64,000 nt of DNA from the NCBI GenBank assembly GCA_024400635.1, contig JAKSMI010000002.1, forward strand, positions 1 to 64,000, read 5' to 3'. Below, piece by piece: positions 49,454 through 60,500 of this stretch. Under the pieces are notes generated by a model. The model ran no database searches and was not told the origin of the DNA. It worked only from the letters and a program-made list of their open reading frames with translations. A program made the position numbers and the translations under genes. Within the stretch, counting starts at the first letter, position 1, and each line of letters opens with the position of its first letter. Source of the stretch: Bacteroidales bacterium. Its GTDB lineage: Bacteria; Bacteroidota; Bacteroidia; Bacteroidales; WCHB1-69.

Positions 49454-49852
49454 TGCCTGAAGGGCAATACCATTTCCTGATACTTTCTTTGAAACCCAAA
49501 GAAAGTATCGCAAAGAAAGGTTTCCCGCTGCACAAGCGTTTGCTACAAATCGGGCAGCTGCAGGCTAAACGCAGAAACTCGCAGGCTCCACTTCGTTCCG
49601 CCCGCTCAAACAGTCTGCGTTCTTAACGCCTCCACCCGCCACGATTTGTCACGCAAAGCGCTTGTAAGGCGGAGGATATAAATGGGATGTTGGAGATGCT
49701 GCCGGAAATGTGACGATGAGTTGACAATGTGACGGTGAGATAGCATTGTGACGATGCTTCGGCGGTGTCTGAAAGACACCACAATTAGTAACCGGGGACG
49801 AAGTCCTCGGAGGGAATGGCGTTGTGGATACTTGTTGCCTGAAGGGCAATAC
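49454..49852. repeat. Palindromic repeat segment, copy A, with REP hairpins
   Basis: Positions 49454-49823 are repeated almost base for base at 50862-51231. The segment holds: a hairpin GATACTTTCTTTG/CAAAGAAAGTATC (49479-49509); a large imperfect palindrome with arms 49532-49552 and 49642-49665 plus inner arms ACGCAGA/TCTGCGT (49569-49575, 49614-49620); short GTGACGATG-type repeats (49706-49756); and three hairpins with GAA loops: GGTGTCT/AGACACC (49764-49780), CCGGGGAC/GTCCTCGG (49792-49810) and TTGCC/GGCAA (49835-49849). Frames here are not gene-like. This is the left side of the transposase gene that follows. Confidence 0.85.
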
Positions 49853-50302
49853 CTAATCTTTGGAAATGAAATATTGAGCATCGATACCAAACTCCTTAAC
49901 CAGTTCCTCAAGCTCCTCTTGAAAGGACTTTTTGTGATGATGCTCTTTTTGATGCTTGACATACGCTATGATTTTGTCTCTTTCTTTCTTGGAATAACTG
50001 AATCCGGCATAGCCATTTCCCCACGAATTGAATTTTGGGAACCAATCTTTGTGCTGTTTCATCCATTTCGAGGATTCTTGCTTGATTAATTTAACAAAGT
50101 CGCTGATGGCAATTGTCGGTGATATTTCCAAACATAGGTGCATGTGGTCTGGCATTGAATTTATCCTATAGAGTGTACACTTTTTGGCTTTGCATATACC
50201 GTGGATATATGCATACAAGTCACGTTCATGAACTTCATTGATGGTGTTCTCCGATTTTTTAGTACGCCAAATGATGTGGTAGGTAAAAGATACATTGCTC
50301 AT
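49853..50302 (-). CDS. REP-associated tyrosine transposase (IS200-like Y1)
   Basis: The 149-residue protein is a Y1 HUH transposase. The HUH pair is in MPDHMHLCLE, and the catalytic Tyr in GYAGFSYSKKERDKIIAYVK with QKEHH behind it. VSFTYHIIWRTKKSEN forms the first strand. Short hairpins with GAA or TTC loops flank the gene in opposite orientation: CCGGGGACGAAGTCCTCGG at left (49792-49810) and its reverse complement at right (50361-50379), plus GCCTGAA/GCCTTTC hairpins on each side. That is the usual setting of RAYT genes, which mobilise REP sequences. Size and motif are complete, so it may be active. Confidence 0.9.
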   Translation of the reverse strand: MSNVSFTYHIIWRTKKSENTINEVHERDLYAYIHGICKAKKCTLYRINSMPDHMHLCLEISPTIAISDFVKLIKQESSKWMKQHKDWFPKFNSWGNGYAGFSYSKKERDKIIAYVKHQKEHHHKKSFQEELEELVKEFGIDAQYFISKD

Positions 50303-50323
50303 ATAGGTATTGGTTTTAGGTAC

Positions 50324-50406
50324 TGCCTTTCAGGCAGCAGTCATTGTAGTTGCGCTTCCACCGAGGACTTCGTCCCCGGTTACTATGTTGTACTGCCTTT
50401 CAGGCA
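50324..50406. repeat. REP hairpins on the right of the transposase gene, inverted
   Basis: TGCCTTTCAGGCA (50324-50336), CCGAGGACTTCGTCCCCGG (50361-50379) and TGCCTTTCAGGCA (50394-50406) are reverse complements of the elements on the left side, giving a mirror arrangement around the gene. Confidence 0.85.
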
Positions 50407-50718
50407 GAGACTAGTTCTCAGCAAGAAACTTGCCAACCAGTATCGAAACAAATTTACAAAAGAGATTATTACAATTACACGCAGAGCTGTTTTTTTTAAT
50501 TCATTGATTAACAACAATCAAAGTATTGATTATTAACATAATATGTTGATTTGTTAATGTATGAAAGAATGAATGGAAGAAAAAATGTTTTTTTATGTAA
50601 TCTGTCTGAAAGGACAATGTTCAGTTCAATGGCTTTGCCTCTTTAGTCGTTTAATTGTTTAGCCGTTTAATTGTTCTGCTTGAAGGCAGAATTTGAGTAA
50701 GCGCTTGCACTGACGTAT
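50407..50718. other. Gap without gene inside the repeat island
   Basis: An AT-rich stretch with no supported gene. Around 50643-50675 GTTTAATTGTTTAGCCG words recur and resemble those at 49417-49447 before copy A, and GCTTGAAGGCAG near 50678 is a worn REP hairpin. Confidence 0.6.
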
Positions 50719-51262
50719 GAGATGCTGCCGGAAATGTGACGATGAGTTGACAATGTGACGGTGAGATAGCATTGTGACGATGCTTCGGCGGTGTCTGAAA
50801 GACACCACAATTAGTAACCGGGGACGAAGTCCTCGGAGGGAATGGCGTTGTGGATACTTGTTGCCTGAAGGGCAATACCATTTCCTGATACTTTCTTTGA
50901 GACCCAAAGAAAGTATCGCAAAGAAAGGTTTCCCGCTGCACAAGCGTTTGCTACAAATCGGGCAGCTGCAGGCTAAACGCAGAAACTCGCAGGCTCCACT
51001 TCGTTCCGCCCGCTCAAACAGTCTGCGTTCTTAACGCCTCCACCCGCCACGATTTGTCACGCAAAGCGCTTGTAAGGCGGAGGATATAAATGGGATGTTG
51101 GAGATGCTGCCGGAAATGTGACGATGAGTTGACAATGTGACGGTGAGATAGCATTGTGACGATGCTTCGGCGGTGTCTGAAAGACACCACAATTAGTAAC
51201 CGGGGACGAAGTCCTCGGAGGGAATGGCGTTATTGAAATCCCTTGCCTGAAAGGCAATACCA
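50719..51262. repeat. Repeat copies B (partial) and C (full) in tandem
   Basis: Copy B (50719-50878) matches 49693-49852 and shares its last REP with the start of copy C. Copy C (50862-51231) matches 49454-49823 at a constant offset of 1408 bases with very few differences; one falls in the loop of the GATACTTTCTTTG hairpin, leaving the stem intact. A further TTGCCTGAAAGGCAA hairpin ends the block at 51243-51257. Confidence 0.88.
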
Positions 51263-51374
51263 CAAACAGAAAAGTCATCTTTCGGGGTATTACTTCCCTT
51301 CAAGCTAGTAACATATTACTCCTAAAAAAATTTTATGTAAAAAAATTTTTGAATGCTTTGTAAAAAATATTTTG

Positions 51375-51382
51375 TATATTTG
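51375..51382 (+). promoter_or_regulatory. Promoter -7 element of the giant T9SS protein gene
   Basis: TATATTTG matches TAnnTTTG and gives a leader of about 160 AT-rich bases before the ATG at 51551. Confidence 0.6.
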
Positions 51383-51550
51383 CTCGCTTTTTGTATAGTG
51401 CGAAGTAGAATTGAAATTATAGTTTCAATGCTGCAATTTCGTTTTTATTTTGACGTACAAATAGTTGAAAATGATAAAGTTATAATAAAAAACTAAAATA
51501 GAAAATAAATAAACAAAGTAAATTTATAGTATTAATTAAAATCAAATCTC

Positions 51551-54500
51551 ATGAAAAAAATTGACAAATTGAGAGTTACTTTATTAGGCTTCTTGGTATG
51601 CCTGATGAGTATGTCCTTGATGGCTCAACGAGTCACGATGGACTTTACAACCAATGAGTGGGGATTGCCAGTAGGAAGTTCGGCTGGCATTACGGCTTCT
51701 ACTCCTTACACAAATGCTGATGGTTATACGATAACCTTGGCAGCTTCAACCAAATTTTATTTCCACAATGAAGGATATTTGATGCTGGGTAAAAGTGGTT
51801 CTACCTTAACACTGCCTGCATTTGATTTCAATGTTGAAAAAATTGAAATCGTAGGAACTTCTGGTGCTTCCGAAAGTGTAAAGCAAAATATTTATGTTGG
51901 CGATGCTGCTGTCAGTACAGAGACGACTGGTGCAAAGAATGTTACCAATGTATATCAAATTGCGGATGCTTATCAGGCAGCTGGCAATGTTTATACCATT
52001 AAGGTTACTTCAGCCCACAATACTCAAATTACTTACATTAAAGTTTACGAAGCTGCTTCTCCCGCCGCAGTCGCCGCTCCTACTTTCAATCCCGCTGCTG
52101 GCAATTATTTTGCCGCTCAGAATCTTACTATCACTACTACAACTTCTGGTGCTGCTATCTATTACACTCTTGACAGTTCGGATCCAAAAACCAATGGTAT
52201 CCTTTATGGCGATAATCAGGTTATTCCTATTAATCAAAATACAGTGGTTAAAGCTATTGCCGTTTTGGGCGAAGATACCAGCAATGTAACAACCGCTACT
52301 TATACTTTGAATATTCCTGTTGAAGTTGCCACTATCGCGGAGTTCAAGGCTGCTGAACATAGCGACAATACGATCTATAAAATCACAGGTGACGTAAAAG
52401 TTCTTGGCCAATATGAATATAATAATGAGAAATACACTTTCATTCAAGATATGGGAGAAGGAACTTATGCGGCTTTGTGTATTTATGACAATAATGGATC
52501 AAATATTAATAACTACAATCCTGGTGATGTTATTTCCGGTGGTGTTTATGGAACATACTACCTTTATCATAACTTGATTGAAATGAATCCGGTTGAAGGT
52601 CTTCCTTCTGCTGAAGGAACTCCTGGCGAAGTCATTGCACCAGATGTTCGCACTTTGGCTAATGTAAGTGCTTACCCTGATTGGTTTGAAAGCAAATTGG
52701 TAACCATTAAGGGCCTTACCTTTACTGAATCAAGAACTTTTGGAACAACGTCTGCTACAAGAGGTGTCGTTGCTGTCAATGGTGATGATACTATTAATGT
52801 TTATAATGGCTGGGGTGCCATCACTGGTGTTGAAGTGAGCGAAGGTATGACGGCCGATGTAACAGGTTTTATCAGTAGATATAACGATATTCTTGAAATC
52901 ATTCCTCGTGGAAGCGAAGACATCGTTGAAGTAGTTGGACCCGCCGTTGCTCCTTGGACCGCTACTTTTGAAGACGCTCTCGAAAACAGCGCTTGGGAAA
53001 TTGAAAATGGTAATGCCAACAAATGGTTTATCGGTCAGGCACAAGGTTTCGATAATAATAAATTGTATATATCATCTAACAATGGTACAACCAACAAATA
53101 CATTGCCGAATATTCTTTCGTAAAAGCTTCACGCGCTATCGTTATTCCGCAAAATGGTGCTGTTTTGTCATTCGATTACCGTGTTAATGGTAATAATAAT
53201 GATTATATGCAGGTTTCTATTGTAAAAGGTGGCGAAAGCACTCCTTTGGAAAGATTGAGTGGCGCCAATGAATGGACTAACGCAACTTATACTATTAGTC
53301 CTGATATGGCAGGCGAAGCCACTCTCGTATTCTTATGGACCAACCAAGTCGGTAATGCCAATCAGTTCCCAGCTGCTATCGACAATGTTTCCTTGATGGA
53401 ATCATCTTGCAGCCAACCTACCGCTTTACAACCTACCGTTGAAGGAACCACCGCTACCATTAGCTGGACCGGTGATGCCGAAGCTTATTTGTTGCAGTAC
53501 AAGTTGGCCGACCATAGCGAATGGTATTCCGTTAACACTACAGAAAATACCGTGGTGTTGAACAACCTCCAAGGCAATAGCAACTACAATGTTCGCGTAC
53601 AAAGCGTTTGCGGCGATGATGCCAGTGCTTGGGTTGAAGGTAATTTTGTTGTGAAATGCCAAAATCTTATAATAGATGAAGAAGAAGTAACTTTTGGAAA
53701 TGGAACAAGCACATATTATTATCATTTTCCATTAAGTGCATATTATTACCATTCATACACTCAGCAATTGTTTACCGAAGAAGAATTAGCTGCAATGGGT
53801 ATTACAGCTGGTTCACAAATGAGTGCTATTTCTTTCAATTATTTTTGGGGGACCGCAACAACTCGTCCTATTACGATTTGGTTGGGAACGACAACAATGA
53901 CATCTTTATCAAGTGCGTTTGTTCCTAAAGATGAAAATTTTGTACAAGTATATTCAAATAATTGCCAAGAATTTAGTAATAGTAACGAAAATTGGGTAAA
54001 ATTATCATTTGATCAATCATTTACCTATAATGGTGGAAGTTTAGTTGTAGCTGTTCTTTCAAATAAAGAAAATGGTGAATGTTTCACACAATATGGTAGC
54101 ACATCTCGTTTTTATTTAAATTCTCAGCAAGGAAAAGCGAGATATCATTCAGATGATTATAATGAAATTACATTTGATGCTTCTGGTATGCCTCAATCGG
54201 GTTATAATAGAACAGTCAGTAGTAGTGATTATCGAAATAACATTAAATTTGATGCTACAAAATTTGTTTGCGGTGACGTTGAAGCTTGTCCAGCGGTTAC
54301 AAACGTACAGGTGGATAACATCACTCCAAATTCTGCCGAATTGACTTGGAATCGTGGTAACGAAAGCGAAACCAACTTCAAAGTTGAATATTATGCAGAG
54401 GGTAGTACCGATGTTCAATCTGTTTTGGTTGAAGATACCGCATACACATTGAGTTATCTTGCGCAATTGACCAACTACACGGTGAAGGTACAAGCCCTTT

Positions 54501-57500
54501 GTGGTGAAAACAACACCAGCGAACCTGTTGAAATTGAATTTGCCACATCTGGCATTTGTCCTCCGGTAAGCGACATCCAATCTTCCAATGCTTCTAATAC
54601 TACTACTTTGACTTGGATTCCAGGAGGAGAAGAAAGAGCTTGGTTGGTACAATTCAAACCTGCGGAAGCTGGTGACAATGAATGGATTTCTATTAATGTA
54701 AACGCATTGCCAACAACTACCTTTGGCGGTTTGTTGGCCACTACTGCATACGAAGTTCGCGTGAAAGCTATATGCGACCCTGAAGATGAAGAAAACCAAA
54801 GTACTTGGACAAATTACGAATTCACTTCCGGTTGTGCTGCTTTTGACGTTCCTTTCGCAGAAACTTTTGATAGTTATAGTATGCCTACTTGTTGGGATGT
54901 TGACGGATTTAGATTTAGCAGTGGTTATGCTTATAGCTATGACCTTGATGCCTGGATTATGACTCCGGCCATTAACATTCCTTCCGACGAAACCACTTAT
55001 CTTGCTTTTGATGTAAAAGGTTATGGTAACTTCAGTGTGATGGCTTCTTATAGAGGTACGGATGCAAGTCGTTTTGCCGAAATTTATTCAGGTGAAATAG
55101 AAAGCGGTAGCAACTATACTCAGGTGGTTGTTCCAATGGCTGACAACTTGAAAGGTCGTCAGGTTTATTTCAAAATCGTAAACAATGCTGATCAATATCA
55201 GTATATCGACAATCTTTCTGTGGATTATTGCCCATTTGTTCCAGCCAATTTGACTGTTTCTAATATTACGGAAAATTCGGCAGTTCTTGCTTGGACTGCT
55301 GATGAAGCTGTAAATAATTTCCAAGTTAAAGTTGGTGAAAACATTATTGATGTGGAAGGTGCTAAGACCTACACTTTGACAGGTTTGGATGCTTCTACAA
55401 CATATACTTTCTTTGTTCGTACTCAATGCGGTGAAGACAGCTATGGTGACTGGTCTGCAGAAAAGACATTTACTACAGCTTGTCCAGCAGTAACCCTTCC
55501 ATATACAGAAGATTTTGAATCAAGTACTTGTCCAGCCGATTGTTGGACTATAATTTACGCTTCTGGTGATCCTTCTACCAATACAATGATGCATACCACA
55601 GATCAACATTCAGTTGGTCAAAAGTCTTTCAGATTCTCTTCTATGGCTAGAGTTTCTCCACTTGATCAGTATTTGATTTCTCCGGAATTGGCAAATCATG
55701 GTGAATTATTGTTGACATTTGATTATAAAAAATCTTCAAGCGGTTCTGAACAATTCCGTGTTGGATATTCTACGACGACCAATAATATTAGTGCTTTCAC
55801 TTGGGGTTCATATATTACAAATGCGACTACTTCTTGGCAAGAATATTCCCAAACATTACCAGCAGGAGTTAAATATATTGCAATCGATTACAATTCAGAT
55901 TATCAATATTATTTGTACATTGATAATTTTAATGTGATGGCTGCTCCCACCTGCGGTACTCCTACCCTCGCTGTAAATGGTACTACAGCTACCATTACAC
56001 CAAGTACTATTGGTGAACCAGCATCATACGAATTGAAGATTGGTGAAGAAACTCGAACCGTACCGGAAACGGAAACCACTGTTGACTTGGCATCTATTTT
56101 CACTTTGGCACCTCAAACTACTTATTCAGTTAGCGTAAGAGCCAATTGCGGCGAAGGAGATTACTCCGAATGGTCTGCAGAAGTAAGCTTTACTACACCT
56201 TGTATGGCTGTAGAATTGCCATTTGTTGAAAACTTCAATACTTTAACTTCTGGTATTCCAGAATGTTGGGATAATAGTGAAGGTACAACCACGGATGCCA
56301 GTTATAAATGGAATTATTGGAATGGAGGTAAGACAGGTGCTTGCGTGAAATTTAATTCATACACTAATTCTTCAAATAAAACTAACTTTTTAAAGACTCC
56401 TGCTGTTGTTTTGTCTGGAAATGCTACCTTGACGTTTAGTTATAAAAATCCTACTGGTGGCGATTTTTCAGTGTATATTGAATCCAATGGACAAAGAACC
56501 TTGTTGGCCAGTGGTTTGACAGGCCAATCTTCTTGGAAAGAAAAAACTTACGATTTAACAGCATATACTGGTCAGGAAGTAGTAGTTATCTTCAAAGGAA
56601 CAAGTAATTGGGGTTACGGTGATGCTTATATTTATTTGGACGATATTACCATTCAAGCACCACCTACCTGCGGTACTCCTACCCTTGCTGTAAATGGTAC
56701 TACAGCTACCATTACACCCAAAACTCCTGGCACTCCCGAATCTTACGAATTGAAGATTGGTGAAGAAACTCGAACCGTACCGGAAACGGAAACCACCGTT
56801 GACTTGGCTTCAATTTTCACTTTGGCACCAAGTACAACTTATTCTGTTAGCGTAAGAGCCAACTGCGGAGGAGGAGATTACTCTGAATGGTCTGCAGAAG
56901 TAAGCTTTACTACACCTTGTATGGCTGTAGAATTGCCATTTGTTGAAAACTTCAATACTTTAACTTCTGGTATTCCAGAATGTTGGGATAATAGTGAAGG
57001 TACAACCACGGATGCCAGTTATAAATGGAATTATTGGAATGGAGGTAAGACAGGTGCTTGCGTGAAATTTAATTCATACACTAATTCTTCAAATAAAACT
57101 AACTTTTTAAAGACTCCTGCTGTTGTTTTGTCTGGAAATGCTACCTTGACGTTTAGTTATAAAAATCCTACTGGTGGCGATTTTTCAGTGTATATTGAAT
57201 CCAATGGACAAAGAACCTTGTTGGCCAGTGGTTTGACAGGCCAATCTTCTTGGAAAGAAAAAACTTACGATTTAACAGAATATACTGGTCAGGAAGTAGT
57301 AGTTATCTTCAAAGGAACAAGTAATTGGGGCAGTGGTGATGCTTATATTTATTTGGACGATATTTCAATCACTGAAATTCCTTTCTGTGTTACTCCATCT
57401 ATTGCATCTGTGGTTCCTGGTACAACAAATGCTACCGTAACTGTGGCTGCTTCTGAAAATGCCCAAAGCTATAAAGTGGTTTGTGTTTTGCATGGTGAAG

Positions 57501-60500
57501 ATATTGAAACAGGAACACCCGTTGCAGCAGAAGAATTGACGGCAATCATTACTGGTTTGACTCCTGCTACCCAATATGATGTTTATGCTCGTGCTATCTG
57601 CAGCGAAACTGAAACCAGCGATTGGAGTGATGCATATTCATTCTTCACCGAATGTGCTGCTTATGCACTTCCATATACCGAAAACTTCGACAGTTATACT
57701 TCCTCAACAACACTTTCTTCTTCTACTATGCCAATTTGCTGGAGCAGATTGTTTACAGGTACTTCTACTTCTTATGGAGCAGGTATATATCCTTCAACAT
57801 CATATTCTCGTTCGGGAGCTAATTCATTAAGATTTTACAATTATGGTTCTGGAACTTCTGCTTCATACGGTGATGCCTACGCTATTTTGCCAGAAATGGC
57901 CGCAAATATCAATGTTTTGGGTATGGAATTGTATGCTCGTAAATATTCTTCTTCATATTCTTCAAATTTTGAGGTGGGTGTTGTAACCGATGTTGACAAT
58001 CCGGCAAGCTCATTCGTACCAGTTCAAACAATTGTTCCAACTTCTACATCATACGAAAAATTTGAAGTATCGTTTGCCGAATATACTGGTACCAACGGAC
58101 ATATTGCTTTCCGTATGTTGAAACCTACTTCGTCATATGCTTATGCATATATCGATGACATCACGGTTAAACAAGCTGTATTTGAAAAAGACTTGGCTAT
58201 TAACAGCATTGATCCTATTGCCTGGGCATGCGATCAAAGCGATGCCAAAGTTACTATCAATGTAGAAAATGCCGGTAGTGCAGCTACCATTACTTCTTTT
58301 GTTGCCAACTATGTGATTAATACACAAGAACCAGTTAGCGAAACCGTGAACTGCAACCTGGCTCCAGGCGAAAAGATGAGCTATACTTTCAATACAACTC
58401 CAGTATTTGAATATGGTGAAAACACTGTTGATGCATACGTAGAAATGGAAGGTGATATGAAGGAAGAAAACAACGCTGCTGATTCTATCATCGTTAGTTT
58501 ACTTGAACCCAAAACCGTTCCTTATACTCCTACATTAAGTGCAAACCTTGTTAACAAGGGTTGGAACGTGGTTGATGCCAACAATGACGGTATCACTATG
58601 GATATTAATAATGCTGCCATCGTTTATTCTTTCAACGATACTTTGGATGCCGACGATTGGATGTTCACTCCTTGTATCGAAATGGCTGCTGGTTCATACA
58701 ATGTTTATTTCGATTACAAAGCCAACAGCTCATTGACCGAAACATTCGGAGTATATTATGGCCAGGGTGCCAATGTGGACGCTATGACCAATAATATTGC
58801 TTATCTCGATTTCAACAATACAGACTATGAAACTGCTATGTTGACCATCACTGTTGCAGAAGACGGTATTTACAACTTCGGTTTCCGTGCTATGAGTTTG
58901 GAAGGTAACTTGGGCTTCAGCATTACCAAATTCGAAGTTTATCCTGTTGTTAACGTAACTGTTACTTCAGGTGCAAACGGTACCGTTACTCCTAATGGTG
59001 TTGTTCCTGTCAACTATGGTGAAAACCTCAGCTTAAGCATTGTTCCTAATACTATGTATCACGTGGCTGGCGTTTGGGTTGACGACGTTCAGGTAATGAG
59101 CGAAGATCCATACAACTCAAACTTCATGATTTACACTTTGGAAAATGTTACCAAACCTCACAATGTATTTGTTGACTACAAACTTGAATATCATATCATC
59201 AAGTCCGTGGCTAATTACAATCCTGCTTACACTGATGTTCCTGGTGAATTTATTCCAGCTGCAACCGATACTTTGATTGATCCGGATCCTGTAACCGTTA
59301 ATTTCGCCGCTGCTCCTCATTATCATCTCTATAGCTTAGAAATGGCTATGATGAATGAAGAAGATATGGTTGACGTTACTGCTGATGTTGTTGACAATGA
59401 AGATCATACTTATTCTTATTTAACTGGTGAATTAGAAGTTGCCAATTACTATTTCAAAGCTACTTTCAGAAGAGACACCGTTGCGGTTAATTACCTTGTA
59501 AATACCGGTAAGGGTTATGCCGACGCAAGTGATGTATTGGCACAAGGCGCACGATATGCTACTTGGTGGGATTACTCAGTTGCTAACGATGTGAATGCAG
59601 TAGCCAATATTCGTCCTTATACTACCGGTGATGCCCATTCAGATTATCATATCGTGAATGTGAACGTCAATGGTGAAGATATGGGTGTAATTGACACTTA
59701 TACTTTCGAAAATATTCAGGAAGATCAAAACATTGCTATTGACTTCGGTTATCAGGTTACCACTTCAATCAGAAACTATGTTGATACTTACCTTGGCCGC
59801 GACGAAGTAAGAGGTACGATTACCCCTGACACCCAATTGGTGGCTGAAGGTTATCCTACTGTTGTAACCGGTACTGTTCAAGAACACTTCCACCTCTACA
59901 ATCTCTTTGTTGACGGTGTGGATATGATTGACCAAGTTGTATTTGACGGTAACAACTATTCATTGACTATCGACTCAACGATTGCCAACTACAACATTGA
60001 AGCCGTTGTGAAGATTGACACATTCGGTATATATTATGCTGTAATGGATGGTCAAGGTTATGCCGATGCCAGCAACTTGTTGGTTGCTCCTGCTGAATAT
60101 ACCACTTGGATTAACTACGGCGACGACTTTATGATGAATTTGTCTCCTGACAGAGGATTCTCAATTGGCAGCGTGATTGTTGACGGTGAAAATATGTACA
60201 CCGCAAACAATTATTTATTCGAGTATGTTGAAGAACACCATTATGTTGCCGTAACATTCGTTCCTAATGATTACACCATCACTACCAACGCTTACGGTCA
60301 TGGTACAGTAACGGATGGTATGAGCTTCACTTACGATCCTGAAAGCCCGGTTAACTACCAGTTCACTGCTACCGCAGAAGAAGGTTATCATATCTCAGCT
60401 ATCGTTATCAATGATGCTACAGTTGATTTGACCGGTGTTACAGATACCTATACGCTGACATTAGAAGATGTGGCTGCCAACTATGTTATCAACGCTCATT

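Noticed and set aside
49432..49626. Frames with the sequence LQAKRRNSQAPLRSARSNSLR in both 370-bp copies
   Set aside because: They lie across palindromic arms and have no recognised domain; conservation is at DNA level.
49454..51262. Repeat island considered as a CRISPR array
   Set aside because: Repeats are long, few and adjacent, with no regular spacers and no cas genes.
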